A DNA stretch of 64,000 nt from Branchiostoma lanceolatum (taxonomy: Eukaryota; Chordata; Leptocardii; Amphioxiformes; Branchiostomatidae): contig NC_089735.1 of assembly GCF_035083965.1 (NCBI RefSeq), positions 13,762,501 through 13,826,500 of the forward strand, in the 5' to 3' direction. The first letter of the stretch is position 1; each line of letters opens with the position of its first letter. The translations under genes and the position numbers were made by a program. Of this stretch, positions 39,350 through 59,303 are shown piece after piece. The notes beneath the pieces were generated by a model. It was given only the letters and a program-made list of their open reading frames with translations, had not been told where the DNA came from and ran no database searches.

Positions 39350-39805
39350 GTTGTCGTCCAGAAGTTTGACTACACTTCTGAGACATTCCTTACTAGTATG
39401 TTTATGGCGTTTTGACCGGAAAAGGAACGCCGATCAACGGCCAATTCATTGTTCTACGTGTTCTAAGGAACGTCACAGACGACAGTTGTTCCAGAAGGCA
39501 AGGGACGCAAGCTTTTTGTTGCGTCACCTTTGTTTGGTGTAATAAGAACGTGTGCAGCCTTTTATTACGTCAAAATTCACTTTCTTTGTTGTTTGTTTTC
39601 TTTCATGATCATTCTGTTGTCTTTATAGTTGTTGTGTGTTCCAGGCATAAGTTCTGTACATGTCGCCTGCGGTCACAGGTTAGTGGCATGTGCGTGGGTT
39701 GTGTGTAGTCGCTGTTTCGACTAGAATGTGATTGCTATAGCTCTTTTGTGAGGATGTGGGTGGCCTTGAAAAAGGCCGGGATTTTGACGAGCGGAGGCGG
39801 TCGAT

Positions 39806-40168
39806 TTACTTGGAGCTGGTGTACTTGGTGACGGCCTTGGTGCCCTCGCTGACGGCGTGCTTGGCCAGCTCGCCTGGCAGCAGGAGTCGCACGGCGGTCT
39901 GGATCTCGCGGCTGCTGATGGTGGAGCGCTTGTTGTAGTGAGCCAGTCGAGAAGCTTCGGCAGCGATTCTCTCGAAGATGTCGTTGACGAAGGAGTTCAT
40001 GATGCCCATGGCCTTGCTGGAGACGCCGGTGTCGGGGTGCACCTGCTTCAGCACCTTGTAAATGTAGACGCCGAAGGTTTCCCTTCTCTTTCTCCTCCTT
40101 CCACGCTTCTTGTCTCCTGCGGGCCTGGCCTTGCCAGCTTTCTTGGCGGCTTTTCCACTTGGCGGCAT
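39806..40168 (-). CDS. H2B: histone H2B
   Basis: 120 residues, same protein. Stem-loop 39777-39762. First gene of composite unit U3, exactly 6701 bp from its equivalent in U2. Confidence 0.98.
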   Translation of the reverse strand: MPPSGKAAKKAGKARPAGDKKRGRRRKRRETFGVYIYKVLKQVHPDTGVSSKAMGIMNSFVNDIFERIAAEASRLAHYNKRSTISSREIQTAVRLLLPGELAKHAVSEGTKAVTKYTSSK

Positions 40169-40812
<644 letters not shown>

Positions 40813-41410
40813 TTTCCAGACGAAACCGAAACCCCGGCCCTTTTCAGGGCCACCCACATCCTCTCGAAAGAACTGTATTCTCTTCACACTGAATCAAACT
40901 ACACAATGCAGATATAAGAATGGATATTCCCCCACCCCCCGAAACACAGTGCATCTGTCGAGGTCGAGACTAAGACAATTTAGCAGTAAAAGTAACCTTA
41001 CATATGATATACCCCAGTCCAAGATAGCTGACAGACAATTAACGTGATGCGTGAGCAAGACCGATCACGCAAAATGACCGCAAAATGATCTCAGATGGCC
41101 TGCATCTTACAAGTGTGTCGTTTAATGCTAGCTGACATATGTGTATATCATATGTGTGTGCAGGTTACATGTTCGCGACCGGGTGCACGTGTTCACATAA
41201 CATTCTCTAACGTTAATAAAGTCATTACACTGTCGGCTAAATTGATTTGCGTGTACAGATATAAGGGGGGGGATGCGAGTTGTGTGTAACTGTATTTCAG
41301 GCGCAACAACTGCGTCTGTTTAGAGAAAGGTGAGCGATATAGATCTTTCTGGGATATGTGTGTGGCCCTGAAAAGGGCCGGGGTTGTCGTCGATCTTGTT
41401 GCGATCCTCC

Positions 41411-41620
<210 letters not shown>

Positions 41621-42091
41621 CTACATACACTCGGGCCTAGACATACAGTGGCAACCAGGCATTAATCGTCAATTTCATTGCTCAATAAACTTGTGGACTC
41701 GCAACACACATACAAGATCGTCATGAAATCGTCAAAACACACACTCCCAATTGCACCAAGATCTCTCCGACACACCAATCATATTCTTCACACACACAAA
41801 GTATACCAAGAAAATAAAACATATATCTATACTACGCTTCACACGCATTTCTTAGTATCCAACCGTACACAAATCTTTACAGAAATCAACAAGACTATCA
41901 TTACAAAGAAAACGGGACCATGATAGTTCATTGTTGTGTGTTTGCATGACCGGCTTGGATTTTGTATTATGCTCGTTGTTCGAGTCAGGTGTGTACATGT
42001 GTTGTGTGAAGATACAGCTCTTTTGGGGAGATTTGGGTGGCCCTGAGAAGGGCCGGGGTTTGCTTGCTTTCGATGAGGAGAGTCAGATCCT

Positions 42092-42505
<414 letters not shown>

Positions 42506-42596
42506 TTAGAGAAAGGTGAACGATATAGATCTTTCTGGGATATGTGTGTGGCCCTGAAAAGGGCCGGGGTTGTCGTCGATCTTGTTGCGATCCTCC

Positions 42597-43187
<591 letters not shown>

Positions 43188-43703
43188 TTGTGTCTCCAGA
43201 ATCCGACTTTTGCAGCAAGCTCGGCACTTTTGAGGGTAGCGCATGAAAGATGCATGCGCTATAGAATGGCAATGGGCTACATACTAGTACGCTCGGGCAA
43301 ACGCTCGTGCCTAGATATACAGTGGCAACCAGGCATTCGTCAATTTCATTGCTCAATAAATTTGTAGACTCGCAACACACATACAAGATCATCATGAAAT
43401 CAAACTTCTTCCGTCGTCTTTATACAGCCTGCATCGGCGCAATGTAGTCTGCCTGTGCGTGTGTGCGTCCATCCACCCATTCTTTTGATAATCTGTGTGT
43501 GTGTGGGGGGGGGGGGGGGGTGTTGGGTGTGTGGGCGGGTCTTTTGATAGATATGTGTTCATCTTATTACATTCATTTTCTTTGAGAGCATGTGGTGTGT
43601 AGAAAAGTGATAACTTTGATGTGATTGACATAGCTCTTTGTTAAGATGTGGGTGGCCCTGAAAAGGGCCGGGGTTTCAGTCAGAAACTTGGACGGTCGGA
43701 TCT

Positions 43704-44321
43704 TCACTTCTTCTTGGGCTTGGACGACTTCTTGGCAGGCGCTGCCTTCTTGGCAGCCGGCTTCTTTTTCGGCGTCTTCTTGGTCGGTTTCTTGGCGGCT
43801 GGTTTCTTGGCCGGAGATTTCTTGGTCTTCTTGGCTGCCGGCTTCTTGGCCTTCTTGGGGGTGGTAGCCTTCTTGGCCGCGGGCTTTTTTGGCTTGGCGG
43901 TCTTGGGCTTGGTTGCCTTCTTGGCCGCGGGTTTCTTGACGGGCTTCTTGACGGCAGGTTTCTTGGCGGCCTTCTCGGCGGCTTTCTTGGCTGCTACGTT
44001 GATTTTGAAGGATCCCGACGCCCCCGTACCTTTCACCTGAATGAGGGTGCCCTTGGCCACCAATGCTTTCAAGGCGAGCTTGATGAAGTGTGCCTTCTTC
44101 TCCACGTCGAACTTGTAGTTGCCGGCGATGTATTTCTTGATGGCCAACAGGGAAGAACCTTTACGGTCCTTGAGCGCCTCCAGGGCCGCCGTAATCATGG
44201 CGGAGGTGGGCGGGTGGGCCGCAGGGGCCTTTGGCGCCCTGGGCTTCTTGGCCTTCTTGGGGGACGATGCTGGAGCGGACATGATAGCTTTCTTTGTCTG
44301 CGATGGAAATGAACCCGACAT
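43704..44321 (-). CDS. H1: linker histone H1
   Basis: 205 residues from the first ATG, 192 from the second at 44282; same protein as the unit-2 copy. Stem-loop 43669-43654. Confidence 0.97.
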   Translation of the reverse strand: MSGSFPSQTKKAIMSAPASSPKKAKKPRAPKAPAAHPPTSAMITAALEALKDRKGSSLLAIKKYIAGNYKFDVEKKAHFIKLALKALVAKGTLIQVKGTGASGSFKINVAAKKAAEKAAKKPAVKKPVKKPAAKKATKPKTAKPKKPAAKKATTPKKAKKPAAKKTKKSPAKKPAAKKPTKKTPKKKPAAKKAAPAKKSSKPKKK

Positions 44322-44426
44322 CTTGTCAAGCTGGCGTGAAGTAGAGACGGTGCGGACGTGGTCGGAAACGTCGTAGCGTGTCTGCGTCTTATTGTCCGTC
44401 GCGGCGAAATTTGTGTTTCTTTTCTA
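44322..44426 (-). promoter_or_regulatory. H1 promoter
   Basis: AAACACAAA box at 44418-44410 with the TATA-like GACAATAAGA below it. Confidence 0.75.
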
Positions 44427-45111
44427 ACTTTACGGTTGAATTTCTCAATTCCTGGGTATCAAAAACGATACTGGCTCGGTTTCCGTACAAGAGGACATGT
44501 CCACCTCACTAATTTGATGGAAGCCGCTGGTCACTAGCCCTCAGATATTAAGATATTTGCCATACTTTTCAGGAAGCACGCCCTGGACTTCAAGCCGACG
44601 GCTGATCGAGTTTGCACGCAGAGAAACGAGTGACCGCATATGACTTGATGGACACCAAGGCTTTTAGTTGACGCAGTTATATCATATTTGAGCCAAGCAA
44701 CTTCACTACGCGTGAACGAACAGAGATCGACAAGATATAGATCATAAGCAACACACACTCCAAATTGCACCAAGATCTCTCCACACACTAATTATATTCT
44801 TCACACACACAAAGTATACCATAAAACATATAAACTACGCTTCACACGCATTTCTTAGTATCCAAACGTGCACACATCTTTACAGAAATCAACAAGACTA
44901 TCACTACAATTTACAAAGAAAATGGGACCATCATAGTTCATTGTTGTGTGTTTGCATGACCGGCTTGAGTTAGACTTTTGTATAATTTATGCTCGTTGTT
45001 TGAGTCAGGTGTGTACATGTGTTGTGAGAAGATACAGCTCTTTTGGGGAGATTTGGGTGGCCCTGAGAAGGGCCGGGGTTTGCTTGCTTTCGATGAGGAG
45101 AGTCAGATCCT

Positions 45112-45549
<438 letters not shown>

Positions 45550-45702
45550 CAAGCCACTAGCCAAGCAAGACAATGCTACGCGGAGGATTTGACACCGGCA
45601 AGACAAACATCTTGTCGGGAAAACACGAAGCAGAACAAAATAAAATGAACTAAAGCAAAGAAAACGGATTGATTTGCCTGAAACACACACGCAGACACAC
45701 AG

Positions 45703-45763
<61 letters not shown>

Positions 45764-45810
45764 GTTGTCGTCCAGAAGTTTGACTACACTTCTGAGACAT
45801 TCCTTACTAG

Positions 45811-46047
<237 letters not shown>

Positions 46048-46213
46048 TTTCCAGACGAAACCGAAACCCCGGCCCTTTTCAGGGCCACCCACATCCTCTC
46101 GAAAGAACTGTATTCTCTTCACACTGAATCAAACTACACAATGCAGATATAAGAATGGATATTCCCCCACCCCCCGAAACACAGTGCATCTGTCGAGGTC
46201 GAGACTAAGACAA

Positions 46214-48067
46214 TAGACCTCTTTCCGGTTACGGCGGCCATTTTGAATTCCCTGGGGTCAGCTGGGGGTCATGCACCAAAGTGAGGCTTAGGTTGGGAAA
46301 CACCGGCCAGGATGGGAAACACCAGTATGATATAGCATAGGTATTCCATCCTGGGCGGTACATTTTGCGCCTCTAATGTGAAATGCTGTGGTACATGCAC
46401 CTGGCATGTGTAGAAAATATTGTTGTGGACATTTGGACTTGATTTTAGCTAAATTCTAATTTATTTTTTCATACTTTTTGACAAGTGAGTTCAGAACATT
46501 TAGTGTCAGTGCTTATACCCCCCATTTGTACTTTGCATAGCTTGTGAAATCGCACAAAACATGCACCGAAATCAGCTTGTTTTCCTTTTGAATTGGGAAG
46601 AAATCAAAGTTTGTTGGCTGTTCTAACTGTTCAGTGTCAGCAATCACCAACAATAACAATGACCAGCATATGCATGCTAATTGTTAGGCATAAACACCTG
46701 GTGTGTGGGTCGATCGAGCTTGCACGTACACCAGGCCTTCATACAGTGGTAGAATTAAGATTTTCGCCATGCCAATCTCAGAAATGCAGAAATCGTCAAT
46801 TTAGCAGGAAAAATAATCTGCTAAATTTCAGCCAACAATAATCTGGACTCAACTTTTTGTGTACTTTTATGTCGCTATAACTAAATATCATCGGGGCAAA
46901 CTGACATACTGGTAAGCAAGGGGCGCACCCAGTACGGATACGTACCTTGCCTTCCCCACTGAGTTCTTAGTTTGCAGAATGGATCTTGGCATCCAGACAT
47001 TGTCCGAAAATGTATTTCTACAAATATCATCATCATCATCATCGGTCGACCCCCGGGGGGGACGGGGCAAGTCCATGCACAACTTCCGACCACACCAGTC
47101 TATCTGCCATGGCCGCACTAAGGTCTTCCATGTAAATTGAGGTGTCTCTAGATAGAGCTCCCGGGAAAGTCAGCAAATAACTTACTACCCTCAAGGATGC
47201 CAGCTGGGTATTTTCATGTTTTCTAGGGTCTAATCCTACTAGTGATCAGCTATTACAGCATACCGTCACCTATGCAAAGTAAAAATGGATATACAATATC
47301 AATGCAAACACTGATATGCATTTCTGAGATTTGCATGGCAAAAATCTTAATTCTATATGTATACCACTGTATGAAGGCCTGGTGCACTTGCAAGCTGGAT
47401 CGACCCACACACCAGGTGTTTATGCCTAACAATAACATGCATATGCTGGTTTGAGATTAAAATATATTTTCACTTAAACCTTGCTTAAAGCAAATTATGG
47501 TTTAAGATCTTTGTCTACTAGATAGAAATTTAACAGTATGTAACGGTTATGGGGGCAAAGTGTTATAAACAAAGAATGGGCTAGAGTGAAAAATATTATA
47601 GAAACCACTACTACACTGCCGCCCCAACAGGCAAAAATGATAAAATTTCGAAGACACTGAACGTTTAGAACAGCCAACAAACTTTGATTTCTTCCCAATT
47701 CAAAAGGAAATCAATTTTTGTGGGATTTCACGCGGTCCAATCTATGCAAAGTACAAATAGGGGATATAAGCACTGACACTAAATGTTCTGAACTCACTTG
47801 TCAAAAAGTATGAAAAATGAATTGGAATTTAGCTAAAATCAAGTCCAAATATCCTCAACAATATTTTCTACACATGCCAGGTGCATGTACCACAGCATTT
47901 CACATTAGAGGCGCAAAATGTACCACCCGGGATGGAATACCTATGCTATATCATACAGGTGTTTCCCATCCTGGCCGGTGTTTCCCAACCTAAGCCTCAC
48001 TTTGGTGCATGACCCCCAGCTGACCCCAGGGAATTCAAAATGGCCGCCGTAACTGGAAAGAGGTCTA
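46214..48067. mobile_element. 1.85-kb foldback element with very long inverted repeats
   Basis: Begins TAGACCTCTTTCC and ends GGAAAGAGGTCTA. The arms 46214-46800 and 47315-48067 are inverted copies with small differences; the right arm holds an extra stretch at about 47457-47650. The central spacer (about 46800-47315) and arms have no credible reading frame, so it is non-autonomous. Comparison with empty sites (gacaatttagcag in other units) shows a clean insertion between gacaa and tttag without target duplication. Confidence 0.88.
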
Positions 48068-48499
48068 TTTAGCAGTAAAAGTAACCTTACATATGATATA
48101 CCCCAGTCCAAGATAGCTGACAGACAATTAACGTGATGCGTGAGCAAGACCGATCACGCAAAATGACCGCAAAATGATCTCAGATGGCCTGCATCTTACA
48201 AGTGTGTCGTTTAATGCTAGCTGACATATGTGTATATCATATGTGTGTGCAGGTTACATGTTCGCGACCGGGTGCACGTGTTCACATAACATTCTCTAAC
48301 GTTAATAAAGTCATTACACTGTCGGCTAAATTGATTTGCGTGTACAGATATAAGGGGGGGGGTGCGAGTTGTGTGTAACTGTATTTCAGGCGGAACAACT
48401 GCGTCTGTTTAGAGAAAGGTGAACGATATAGATCTTTCTGGGATATGTGTGTGGCCCTGAAAAGGGCCGGGGTTGTCGTCGATCTTGTTGCGATCCTCC

Positions 48500-49090
<591 letters not shown>

Positions 49091-49605
49091 TTGTGTCTCC
49101 AGAATCCGACTTTTGCAGCAAGCTCGGCACTTTTGAGGGTAGCGCATGAAAGATGCATGCGCTATAGAATGGCAATGGGCTACATACTAGTACGCTCGGG
49201 CAAACGCTCGTGCCTAGATATACAGTGGCAACCAGGCATTCGTCAATTTCATTGCTCAATAAATTTGTAGACTCGCAACACACATACAAGATCATCATGA
49301 AATCAAACTTCTTCCGTCGTCTTTATACAGCCTGCATCGGCGCAATGTAGTCTGCCTGTGCGTGTGTGCGTCCATCCACCCATTCTTTTGATAATCTGTG
49401 TGTGTGTGTGGGGGGGGGGGGGTGTTGGGTGTGTGGGCGGGTCTTTTGATAGATATGTGTTCATCTTATTACATTCATTTTCTTTGAGAGCATGTGGTGT
49501 GTAGAAAAGTGATAACTTTGATGTGATTGACATAGCTCTTTGTTAAGATGTGGGTGGCCCTGAAAAGGGCCGGGGTTTCAGTCAGAAACTTGGACGGTCG
49601 GATCT

Positions 49606-50223
49606 TCACTTCTTCTTGGGCTTGGACGACTTCTTGGCAGGCGCTGCCTTCTTGGCAGCCGGCTTCTTTTTCGGCGTCTTCTTGGTCGGTTTCTTGGCGG
49701 CTGGTTTCTTGGCCGGAGATTTCTTGGTCTTCTTGGCTGCCGGCTTCTTGGTCTTCTCGGGGGTGGTAGCCTTCTTGGCCGCGGGCTTTTTTGGCTTGGC
49801 GGTCTTGGGCTTGGTTGCCTTCTTGGCCGCGGGTTTCTTGACGGGCTTCTTGACGGCAGGTTTCTTGGCGGCCTTCTCGGCGGCTTTCTTGGCTGCTACG
49901 TTGATTTTGAAGGATCCCGACGCCCCCGTACCTTTCACCTGAATGAGGGTGCCCTTGGCCACCAATGCTTTCAAGGCGAGCTTGATGAAGTGTGCCTTCT
50001 TCTCCACGTCGAACTTGTAGTTGCCGGCGATGTATTTCTTGATGGCCAACAGGGAAGAACCTTTACGGTCCTTGAGCGCCTCCAGGGCCGCCGTAATCAT
50101 GGCGGAGGTGGGCGGGTGGGCCGCAGGGGCCTTTGGCGCCCTGGGCTTCTTGGCCTTCTTGGGGGACGATGCTGGAGCGGACATGATAGCTTTCTTTGTC
50201 TGCGATGGAAATGAACCCGACAT
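49606..50223 (-). CDS. H1: linker histone H1, variant copy
   Basis: 205 residues (192 from ATG 50184). The tail motif TTPKKAKKP reads TTPEKTKKP, the only coding difference seen among the four interior H1 copies; it puts an acidic residue beside a TPxK site. Stem-loop 49571-49556. Confidence 0.97.
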   Translation of the reverse strand: MSGSFPSQTKKAIMSAPASSPKKAKKPRAPKAPAAHPPTSAMITAALEALKDRKGSSLLAIKKYIAGNYKFDVEKKAHFIKLALKALVAKGTLIQVKGTGASGSFKINVAAKKAAEKAAKKPAVKKPVKKPAAKKATKPKTAKPKKPAAKKATTPEKTKKPAAKKTKKSPAKKPAAKKPTKKTPKKKPAAKKAAPAKKSSKPKKK

Positions 50224-50328
50224 CTTGTCAAGCTGGCGTGAAGTAGAGACGGTGTGGACGTGGTCGGAAACGTCGTAGCGTGTCTGCGTCTTATTGTCCG
50301 TCGCGGCGAAATTTGTGTTTCTTTTCTA
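50224..50328 (-). promoter_or_regulatory. H1 promoter
   Basis: AAACACAAA box at 50320-50312, TATA-like GACAATAAGA below. Confidence 0.75.
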
Positions 50329-51013
50329 ACTTTACGGTTGAATTTCTCAATTCCTGGGTATCAAAAACGATACTGGCTCGGTTTCCGTACAAGAGGACAT
50401 GTCCACCTCACTAATTTGATGGAAGCCGCTGGTCACTAGCCCTCAGATATTAAGATATTTGCCATACTTTTCAGGAAGCACGCCCTGGACTTCAAGCCGA
50501 CGGCTGATCGAGTTTGCACGCAGAGAAACGAGTGACCGCATATGACTTGATGGACACCAAGGCTTTTAGTTGACGCAGTTATATCATATTTGAGCCAAGC
50601 AACTTCACTACGCGTGAACGAACAGAGATCGACAAGATATAGATCATAAGCAACACACACTCCAAATTGCACCAAGATCTCTCCACACACTAATTATATT
50701 CTTCACACACACAAAGTATACCATAAAACATATAAACTACGCTTCACACGCATTTCTTAGTATCCAAACGTGCACACATCTTTACAGAAATCAACAAGAC
50801 TATCACTACAATTTACAAAGAAAATGGGACCATCATAGTTCATTGTTGTGTGTCTGCATGACCGGCTTGAGTTAGACTTTTGTATAATTTATGCTCGTTG
50901 TTTGAGTCAGGTGTGTACATGTGTTGTGAGAAGATACAGCTCTTTTGGGGAGATTTGGGTGGCCCTGAGAAGGGCCGGGGTTTGCTTGCTTTCGATGAGG
51001 AGAGTCAGATCCT

Positions 51014-51451
<438 letters not shown>

Positions 51452-51604
51452 CAAGCCACTAGCCAAGCAAGACAATGCTACGCGGAGGATTTGACACCGG
51501 CAAGACAAACATCTTGTCGGGAAAACACGAAGCAGAACAAAATAGAATGAACTAAAGCAAAGAAAACGGATTGATTTGCCTGAAACACACACGCAGACAC
51601 ACAG

Positions 51605-51665
<61 letters not shown>

Positions 51666-51712
51666 GTTGTCGTCCAGAAGTTTGACTACACTTCTGAGAC
51701 ATTCCTTACTAG

Positions 51713-51949
<237 letters not shown>

Positions 51950-52548
51950 TTTCCAGACGAAACCGAAACCCCGGCCCTTTTCAGGGCCACCCACATCCTC
52001 TCGAAAGAACTGTATTCTCTTCACACTGAATCAAACTACACAATGCAGATATAAGAATGGATATTCCCCCACCCCCCGAAACACAGTGCATCTGTCGAGG
52101 TCGAGACTAAGACAATTTAGCAGTAAAAGTAACCTTACATATGATATACCCCAGTCCAAGATAGCTGACAGACAATTAACGTGATGCGTGAGCAAGACCG
52201 ATCACGCAAAATGACCGCAAAATGATCTCAGATGGCCTGCATCTTACAAGTGTGTCGTTTAATGCTAGCTGACATATGTGTATATCATATGTGTGTGCAG
52301 GTTACATGTTCGCGACCGGGTGCACGTGTTCACATAACATTCTCTAACGTTAATAAAGTCATTACACTGTCGGCTAAATTGATTTGCGTGTACAGATATA
52401 AGGGGGGGGGGTGCGAGTTGTGTGTAACTGTATTTCAGGCGGAACAACTGCGTCTGTTTAGAGAAAGGTGAACGATATAGATCTTTCTGGGATATGTGTG
52501 TGGCCCTGAAAAGGGCCGGGGTTGTCGTCGATCTTGTTGCGATCCTCC

Positions 52549-53139
<591 letters not shown>

Positions 53140-53650
53140 TTGTGTCTCCAGAATCCGACTTTTGCAGCAAGCTCGGCACTTTTGAGGGTAGCGCATGAAA
53201 GATGCATGCGCTATAGAATGGCAATGGGCTACATACTAGTACGCTCGGGCAAACGCTCGTGCCTAGATATACAGTGGCAACCAGGCATTCGTCAATTTCA
53301 TTGCTCAATAAATTTGTAGACTCGCAACACACATACAAGATCATCATGAAATCAAACTTCTTCCGTCGTCTTTATACAGCCTGCATCGGCGCAATGTAGT
53401 CTGCCTGTGCGTGTGTGCGTCCATCCACCCATTCTTTTGATAATCTGTGTGTGTGTGTGTGGGGGGGTGTTGGGTGTGTGGGCGGGTCTTTTGATAGATA
53501 TGTGTTCATCTTATTACATTCATTTTCTTTGAGAGCATGTGGTGTGTAGAAAAGTGATAACTTTGATGTGATTGACATAGCTCTTTGTTAAGATGTGGGT
53601 GGCCCTGAAAAGGGCCGGGGTTTCAGTCAGAAACTTGGACGGTCGGATCT

Positions 53651-54268
53651 TCACTTCTTCTTGGGCTTGGACGACTTCTTGGCAGGCGCTGCCTTCTTGG
53701 CAGCCGGCTTCTTTTTCGGCGTCTTCTTGGTCGGTTTCTTGGCGGCTGGTTTCTTGGCCGGAGATTTCTTGGTCTTCTTGGCTGCCGGCTTCTTGGCCTT
53801 CTTGGGGGTGGTAGCCTTCTTGGCCGCGGGCTTTTTTGGCTTGGCGGTCTTGGGCTTGGTTGCCTTCTTGGCCGCGGGTTTCTTGACGGGCTTCTTGACG
53901 GCAGGTTTCTTGGCGGCCTTCTCGGCGGCTTTCTTGGCTGCTACGTTGATTTTGAAGGATCCCGACGCCCCCGTACCTTTCACCTGAATGAGGGTGCCCT
54001 TGGCCACCAATGCTTTCAAGGCGAGCTTGATGAAGTGTGCCTTCTTCTCCACGTCGAACTTGTAGTTGCCGGCGATGTATTTCTTGATGGCCAACAGGGA
54101 AGAACCTTTACGGTCCTTGAGCGCCTCCAGGGCCGCCGTAATCATGGCGGAGGTGGGCGGGTGGGCCGCAGGGGCCTTTGGCGCCCTGGGCTTCTTGGCC
54201 TTCTTGGGGGACGATGCTGGAGCGGACATGATAGCTTTCTTTGTCTGCGATGGAAATGAACCCGACAT
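53651..54268 (-). CDS. H1: linker histone H1
   Basis: 205 residues (192 from ATG 54229), same protein as units 2 and 3. Stem-loop 53616-53601. Downstream in the array its H4 neighbour is missing: the spacer jumps at about 54974 to the H2B 3' flank. Confidence 0.97.
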   Translation of the reverse strand: MSGSFPSQTKKAIMSAPASSPKKAKKPRAPKAPAAHPPTSAMITAALEALKDRKGSSLLAIKKYIAGNYKFDVEKKAHFIKLALKALVAKGTLIQVKGTGASGSFKINVAAKKAAEKAAKKPAVKKPVKKPAAKKATKPKTAKPKKPAAKKATTPKKAKKPAAKKTKKSPAKKPAAKKPTKKTPKKKPAAKKAAPAKKSSKPKKK

Positions 54269-54373
54269 CTTGTCAAGCTGGCGTGAAGTAGAGACGGTGC
54301 GGACGTGGTCGGAAACGTCGTAGCGTGTCTGCGTCTTATTGTCCGTCGCGGCGAAATTTGTGTTTCTTTTCTA
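54269..54373 (-). promoter_or_regulatory. H1 promoter
   Basis: AAACACAAA box at 54365-54357, TATA-like GACAATAAGA below. Confidence 0.75.
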
Positions 54374-55216
54374 ACTTTACGGTTGAATTTCTCAATTCCT
54401 GGGTATCAAAAACGATACTGGCTCGGTTTCCGTACAAGAGGACATGTCCACCTCACTAATTTGATGGAAGCCGCTGGTCACTAGCCCTCAGATATTAAGA
54501 TATTTGCCATACTTTTCAGGAAGCACGCCCTGGACTTCAAGCCGACGGCTGATCGAGTTTGCACGCAGAGAAACGAGTGACCGCATATGACTTGATGGAC
54601 ACCAAGGCTTTTATTTGACGCAGTTATATCATATTTGAGCCAAGCAACTTCACTACGCGTGAACGAACAGAGATCGACAAGATATAGATCATAAGCAACA
54701 CACACTCCAAATTGCACCAAGATCTCTCCACACACTAATTATATTCTTCACACACACAAAGTATACCATAAAACATATAAACTACGCTTCACACGCATTT
54801 CTTAGTATCCAAACGTGCACACATCTTTACAGAAATCAACAAGACTATCACTACAATTTACAAAGAAAATGGGACCATCATAGTTCATTGTTGTGTGTCT
54901 GCATGACCGGCTTGAGTTAGACTTTTGTATAATTTATGCTCGTTGTTTGAGTCAGGTGTGTACATGTGTTGTGTAATAAGAACGTGTGCAGCCTTTTATT
55001 ACGTCAAAATTCACTTTCTTTGTTGTTTGTTTTCTTTCATGATCATTCTGTTGTCTTTATAGTTGTTGTGTGTTCCAGGCATAAGTTCTGTACATGTCGC
55101 CTGCGGTCACAGGTTAGTGGCATGTGCGTGGGTTGTGTGTAGTCGCTGTTTCGACTAGAATGTGATTGCTATAGCTCTTTTGTGAGGATGTGGGTGGCCT
55201 TGAAAAAGGCCGGGAT

Positions 55217-55279
55217 TTTCTTGTCTCCTGCGGGCCTGGCCTTGCCAGCTTTCTTGGCGGCTTTTCCACTTGGCGGCAT
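55217..55279 (-). pseudogene. H2B: H2B 5' fragment
   Basis: Keeps the ATG and about 21 residues of the N-tail ([20 protein letters not shown]), then jumps directly to the H2B 3' flank and stem-loop (55211-55196). There is no stop before the stem-loop. The divergent promoter and neighbouring H2A are intact. Confidence 0.93.
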
Positions 55280-55924
<645 letters not shown>

Positions 55925-56523
55925 TTTCCAGACGAAACCGAAACCCCGGCCCTTTTCAGGGCCACCCACATCCTCTCGAAAGAACTGTATTCTCTTCACA
56001 CTGAATCAAACTACACAATGCAGATATAAGAATGGATATTCCCCCACCCCCCGAAACACAGTGCATCTGTCGAGGTCGAGACTAAGACAATTTAGCAGTA
56101 AAAGTAACCTTACATATGATATACCCCAGTCCAAGATAGCTGACAGACAATTAACGTGATGCGTGAGCAAGACCGATCACGCAAAATGACCGCAAAATGA
56201 TCTCAGATGGCCTGCATCTTACAAGTGTGTCGTTTAATGCTAGCTGACATATGTGTATATCATATGTGTGTGCAGGTTACATGTTCGCGACCGGGTGCAC
56301 GTGTTCACATAACATTCTCTAACGTTAATAAAGTCATTACACTGTCGGCTAAATTGATTTGCGTGTACAGATATAAGGGGGGGGGATGCGAGTTGTGTGT
56401 AACTGTATTTCAGGCGCAACAACTGCGTCTGTTTAGAGAAAGGTGAGCGATATAGATCTTTCTGGGATATGTGTGTGGCCCTGAAAAGGGCCGGGGTTGT
56501 CGTCGATCTTGTTGCGATCCTCC

Positions 56524-56733
<210 letters not shown>

Positions 56734-57204
56734 CTACATACACTCGGGCCTAGACATACAGTGGCAACCAGGCATTAATCGTCAATTTCATTGCTCAATA
56801 AACTTGTGGACTCGCAACACACATACAAGATCGTCATGAAATCGTCAAAACACACACTCCCAATTGCACCAAGATCTCTCCGACACACCAATCATATTCT
56901 TCACACACACAAAGTATACCAAGAAAATAAAACATATATCTATACTACGCTTCACACGCATTTCTTAGTATCCAACCGTACACAAATCTTTACAGAAATC
57001 AACAAGACTATCATTACAAAGAAAACGGGACCATGATAGTTCATTGTTGTGTGTTTGCATGACCGGCTTGGATTTTGTATTATGCTCGTTGTTCGAGTCA
57101 GGTGTGTACATGTGTTGTGTGAAGATACAGCTCTTTTGGGGAGATTTGGGTGGCCCTGAGAAGGGCCGGGGTTTGCTTGCTTTCGATGAGGAGAGTCAGA
57201 TCCT

Positions 57205-57642
<438 letters not shown>

Positions 57643-57795
57643 CAAGCCACTAGCCAAGCAAGACAATGCTACGCGGAGGATTTGACACCGGCAAGACAAA
57701 CATCTTGTCGGGAAAACACGAAGCAGAACAAAATAAAATGAACTAAAGCAAAGAAAACGGATTGATTTGCCTGAAACACACACGCAGACACACAG

Positions 57796-57840
<45 letters not shown>

Positions 57841-58296
57841 GTTGTCGTCCAGAAGTTTGACTACACTTCTGAGACATTCCTTACTAGTATGTTTATGGCG
57901 TTTTGACCGGAAAAGGAACGCCGATCAACGGCCAATTCATTGTTCTACGTGTTCTAAGGAACGTCACAGACGACAGTTGTTCCAGAAGGCAAGGGACGCA
58001 AGCTTTTTGTTGCGTCACCTTTGTTTGGTGTAATAAGAACGTGTGCAGCCTTTTATTACGTCAAAATTCACTTTCTTTGTTGTTTGTTTTCTTTCATGAT
58101 CATTCTGTTGTCTTTATAGTTGTTGTGTGTTCCAGGCATAAGTTCTGTACATGTCGCCTGCGGTCACAGGTTAGTGGCATGTGCGTGGGTTGTGTGTAGT
58201 CGCTGTTTCGACTAGAATGTGATTGCTATAGCTCTTTTGTGAGGATGTGGGTGGCCTTGAAAAAGGCCGGGATTTTGACGAGCGGAGGCGGTCGAT

Positions 58297-58659
58297 TTAC
58301 TTGGAGCTGGTGTACTTGGTGACGGCCTTGGTGCCCTCGCTGACGGCGTGCTTGGCCAGCTCGCCTGGCAGCAGGAGTCGCACGGCGGTCTGGATCTCGC
58401 GGCTGCTGATGGTGGAGCGCTTGTTGTAGTGAGCCAGTCGAGAAGCTTCGGCAGCGATTCTCTCGAAGATGTCGTTGACGAAGGAGTTCATGATGCCCAT
58501 GGCCTTGCTGGAGACGCCGGTGTCGGGGTGCACCTGCTTCAGCACCTTGTAAATGTAGACGCCGAAGGTTTCCCTTCTCTTTCTCCTCCTCCCACGCTTC
58601 TTGTCTCCTGCGGGCCTGGCCTTGCCAGCTTTCTTGGCGGCTTTTCCACTTGGCGGCAT
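58297..58659 (-). CDS. H2B: histone H2B
   Basis: 120 residues; first gene of the only complete quintet (U7). Stem-loop 58268-58253. Confidence 0.98.
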   Translation of the reverse strand: MPPSGKAAKKAGKARPAGDKKRGRRRKRRETFGVYIYKVLKQVHPDTGVSSKAMGIMNSFVNDIFERIAAEASRLAHYNKRSTISSREIQTAVRLLLPGELAKHAVSEGTKAVTKYTSSK

Positions 58660-59303
<644 letters not shown>

